Source: Lentzea tibetensis (GTDB taxonomy: Bacteria > Actinomycetota > Actinomycetes > Mycobacteriales > Pseudonocardiaceae). Taken from it: DNA of 64,000 nucleotides. The notes below the pieces were generated by a model. It searched no databases, was not told the origin of the DNA, and saw nothing but the letters and a program-made list of their open reading frames with translations. Shown piece by piece: positions 61,879 through 64,000 of the stretch. Position numbers and translations under genes: made by a program. The stretch spans positions 184,951 through 248,950 of the forward strand of contig NZ_VOBR01000012.1 in the NCBI RefSeq assembly GCF_007845675.1, written 5' to 3'. Positions within the stretch are counted from its first letter, which is position 1. Each line of letters begins with the position of its first letter.

Positions 61879-62673
61879 ATGCGACTCATGTCCGCGATAA
61901 GTGTCGGCGTCGCACTGGCGTTGACCACGACCGGCACCGCCGAGGCCTGGAGCACCGGTGTGAACCGCGTGCAGACCGCGCAGGAGGACAGCGCCGCCGG
62001 AGTCGGCTACGGCCCTGGCTGGGTGCTGCTGAGCTACAAGGCGAACGGCCCGATGGTCGGCTACGCGTTCGCCAAGGGCTTCCAGTTCGCCAACGGCACC
62101 ACCAAACAGGTTCCCGACCACATGGACATCCGCGGCACCGGGAACAGCAGGGCCGGAAGTCCGGACATCGACCGGTGGCCGTGGGGATACTCCGGCGGCA
62201 GCTTCCGCGGCTGCGCCTATGCCTACGGCACGGCCAAGTTCGCCTCGGTCCGCAAGGGGTTCGCCACCAAGAGGTGCGTGGACGGCCCGAAGATCGTGGG
62301 TTCCAGCAACGCCGACGGCTCCCCCGACGCGCTGCGTTACTGGGTCGACGAGAAGAAGACCTTCTGCACCGACCCGAAGGCCAACCCCCTGTGCAGCCCG
62401 TGGGGCGTCTGGAGCGAGAACAAGGGCGGCGGCCTCAAGGTCACACGCACCACCGCGGACTGCGCCGCCTACGGCGACATCGGCGCCACCGCCGTGTACC
62501 GCAACGGCCCTGCCGTACGCAGCCACCTGCTCGGCACGGTGCCGGCGAACCAGCAGATCGACGTGCGGTACGTGACGAAGAACGGCGAGTGGATCATGGG
62601 CAAGTGGCACGGCAACGCGCTCGCCGGTGGTATCCGCTGGGCCTTCTTCTCGCGCAGCTGCGTCGCATCGTAA
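61879..62673 (+). CDS. Secreted hypothetical protein
   Basis: 264 aa, ATG with AAGGAG upstream. Signal peptide LMSAISVGVALALTTTGTAEA. Beta-rich mature part with paired cysteines (RGCAYAYGTAKF, FATKRCVDGPK, KKTFCTDPKANPLCSPWG) and a C-terminal SH3-like section (VPANQQIDVRYVTKNGEWIMGKWHG, RWAFFSRSCVAS). No family recognised. End of the right-hand operon. Confidence 0.65.
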   Translation: MRLMSAISVGVALALTTTGTAEAWSTGVNRVQTAQEDSAAGVGYGPGWVLLSYKANGPMVGYAFAKGFQFANGTTKQVPDHMDIRGTGNSRAGSPDIDRWPWGYSGGSFRGCAYAYGTAKFASVRKGFATKRCVDGPKIVGSSNADGSPDALRYWVDEKKTFCTDPKANPLCSPWGVWSENKGGGLKVTRTTADCAAYGDIGATAVYRNGPAVRSHLLGTVPANQQIDVRYVTKNGEWIMGKWHGNALAGGIRWAFFSRSCVAS

Positions 62674-62728
62674 TCCGTCGAGGGGTGAGCTGCCGACCAG
62701 GCAGCTCACCCCGTTCACGAACACATCG

Positions 62729-63046
62729 TCAGGCGCACCAGCTGTTCCCGGTGTAGTCCAGCTTGCTCGCCAGCACCCAGCCCCACTTGCCGGTGCGCGG
62801 CAGGTACCCGTAGTAGCGCGGGTTTCCCTTGTGGCGCACGTTGAACAGGTCGCCCGCCTGCGTCTGGCCGATCGGGCCCCACTCGTCCCAGATCTCACCC
62901 GCCTCGGTGACCCGGTACTGCCAAACCATCTCGCACGAAGCCCGGGCGGGCGCGGGAGCCGCGGAGGCCGCGGCCACCGGACCGGCGGCACCCGCGAGCG
63001 CGAGGGCCAAGCAGGCCACCGCCGCGATACGACGTGAGTGGATCAT
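62729..63046 (-). CDS. Small secreted SH3-like protein
   Basis: 105 aa, ATG 63046. Signal peptide RIAAVACLALALAGAAGPVAAASA. Mature domain of about 70 residues: VWQYRVTEAGEIWDEWGPIGQTQAGDLFNVRH, YYGYLPRTGKWGWVLASKLDYTG, compatible with a bacterial SH3 fold, with two cysteines at its ends. Convergent with the preceding secreted protein, whose C-terminus has a similar flavour. Confidence 0.65.
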   Translation of the reverse strand: MIHSRRIAAVACLALALAGAAGPVAAASAAPAPARASCEMVWQYRVTEAGEIWDEWGPIGQTQAGDLFNVRHKGNPRYYGYLPRTGKWGWVLASKLDYTGNSWCA

Positions 63047-63162
63047 CTGAAAGCTGTCCTCCCTACTGAACTGATCATGCGTACCGCCGCAGTAGTAGCC
63101 GTCCGATGACCTGCCCGGCCAGGTCATCGGACACACCCGGACGTGCCGGACGGAGGAACACG

Positions 63163-63603
63163 GTGTCACCGGACGAGTTCAGGCAGGCCTTGCGACGACT
63201 GAGAACCGCCGCGGGCGAACCGCCGTACCGGGTGATCGCCAAGGGCGTCAACCGTCCGCACCAGACCGTCCACGACGCCTTCGCCAAGTCCAGCTACAAA
63301 CAGCACAACGGCCTGCCGCCCCTGGACCTCGCGATCGCGATCGCAACTCACCTGGGTGGCGACGAAAAGGAGTGGCGCGAGTGGTGGCAGGACGCCGCCA
63401 CTCCGGCGACCGAACCACCGCCCCCACCTCGGCTGTCGTGGTGGAAGCGGCGCGCCGCGATCGTCGGCACCGTGGCAGTACTGGTAACGGTCGGCGGTGC
63501 GATCACCGCAGCGACGCTCCGCTCTCGCGGCAGCGGACGCAGGGGCGACGTACTCGACCCGGCAGACTCGGCGAGATCGTGCAACATCACCCGACTCGGA
63601 TGA
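63163..63603 (+). CDS. XRE-like HTH protein with single membrane helix
   Basis: 146 aa, GTG with GGAGG upstream. N-terminal part EFRQALRRLRTAAGEPPYRVIAKGVNRPHQTVHDAFAKSS is a helix-turn-helix of the kind found at the front of actinobacterial STAND and membrane regulators; the middle (DLAIAIATHLGGDEKEWREWWQDA) is also typical. Then a Pro-rich segment, one membrane helix (AAIVGTVAVLVTVGGAITAATL) and a short tail. Reminiscent of a truncated HTH-membrane sensor. Confidence 0.65.
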   Translation: MSPDEFRQALRRLRTAAGEPPYRVIAKGVNRPHQTVHDAFAKSSYKQHNGLPPLDLAIAIATHLGGDEKEWREWWQDAATPATEPPPPPRLSWWKRRAAIVGTVAVLVTVGGAITAATLRSRGSGRRGDVLDPADSARSCNITRLG

Positions 63604-63721
63604 CGACCAGCGGAGGTCGGCGCGACCGATGGATTGTCCGTTGTGGATGGCTGGGCCGTGCGCGATGCCGAGCTCGACCCGGCCGTCGCCCAGCTCGGGC
63701 ACGGAGCCGTCGTGGTACGCC

Positions 63722-64000
63722 GTGGCGATGGATCGTGCCCTGGACCTGCGGGTCGGGAGACACGATGTTCTGTGCGGCGCTGCTTGTGATGCGGACCTGG
63801 CCCGTGACACCGAAGCGTTCGTGCGCGCTGCCGCCGCCCGTCATCGGCGCGTCCCCGTGCGGGTGCTGGAAACCCTGCTGGCGGAGCTGATCGGCGAGCT
63901 GAGCATCAAGAGCACCGAGTTCACCCGGATCTGGGCCGCCCACCCGGTCAGCGAGTGCCTGCACTCGGTCCGCGAGTACAACCACCCGGTCGTCGGTCAC
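63722..64000 (+). pseudogene. MmyB-like regulator C-terminal fragment (runs off right edge)
   Basis: The open frame reads ARDTEAFVRAAARHRR, LLAELIGELSIKSTEFTRIWAAHPVSE, then SVREYNHPVVG, matching the C-terminal ligand-binding domain of XRE-MmyB regulators (ARDT-x-x-F-L-R-A, V-G-E-L-S-x-x-S-x-E-F-x-x-L-W, HP-VG). The HTH and the first half of the MmyB domain are missing upstream, so this is probably a 5'-truncated remnant. The frame is still open at base 64000. Confidence 0.5.

Overview
This is a high-GC actinomycete chromosome segment, most likely from the order Pseudonocardiales (Lentzea/Saccharothrix-like). That is inferred from base composition, frequent GTG starts, STAND regulators, SigE-type sigma factors, WXG100/FtsK secretion genes and abundant secreted proteins; no species call is possible from the sequence alone.

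Left part (1-23 kb): a specialised-metabolite locus. It opens with a large GGDEF-STAND-TPR regulator running off the left edge, a secreted LamG-like protein, a LuxR regulator broken by an in-frame TGA, and a SARP winged-helix remnant. The biosynthetic operon (4.9-17.8 kb, plus strand, mostly overlapping genes) encodes an NDP-hexose 2,3-dehydratase, a 3-aminotransferase type, a glycosyltransferase, a 4-aminotransferase type, then a phenazine core (phzA/B, phzD, phzE, phzF, phzG, second phzA/B), two O-methyltransferase-family enzymes and a flavin-dependent monooxygenase. The predicted product is a methylated, hydroxylated phenazine carrying an aminodeoxysugar. With no sugar 4-ketoreductase present, the gene set points to a 3,4-diamino-2,3,4,6-tetradeoxyhexose. 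A 1.7 kb insert bounded by a 56-bp direct repeat of the monooxygenase 3' end separates the operon from a second monooxygenase, an F420-type oxidoreductase and an HxlR regulator.

Middle part (23-44 kb): small secreted proteins, a membrane HTH-STAND-WD40 protein, a chimeric sigma factor-TPR gene, a frameshifted DUF3592 gene, a TetR/quinone oxidoreductase pair, a ferric-reductase-like flavoprotein, an M14 carboxypeptidase, an amidase, and a branched-chain amino-acid type ABC importer in which permease (LivM) and ATPase (LivG) are fused. Three copies of an inverted motif GTTGTTC-N17/18-GAACAA(C/T) lie upstream of the first secreted protein and of the STAND-WD40 gene.

A boundary at 44.2-44.8 kb holds a decayed DUF4360 duplicate and a 3' tRNA-Pro fragment with its terminator, which looks like an attachment-site scar.

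Right part (44.8-64 kb): a type VII (ESX/Ess-like) secretion and signalling island. The minus-strand operon reads WXG100 - FHA/FtsK ATPase (EccC/EssC-like) - pseudokinase/kinase membrane protein - MoxR - DUF58 - transglutaminase-like protein lacking catalytic residues. Beside it are an FHA-winged-helix regulator, a divergent membrane beta-propeller/PASTA protein, and a second operon of WXG100, EspG-like, transglycosylase/VanY-like hydrolase, membrane and secreted proteins. A shared operator-like motif (GGGWAGCACTNCC) sits upstream of the two WXG100 operons and between the regulator and the PASTA gene. The second WXG100 gene has its ribosome-binding site inside a 14-bp perfect hairpin. The right edge carries an XRE-type membrane protein and a truncated MmyB-like fragment.
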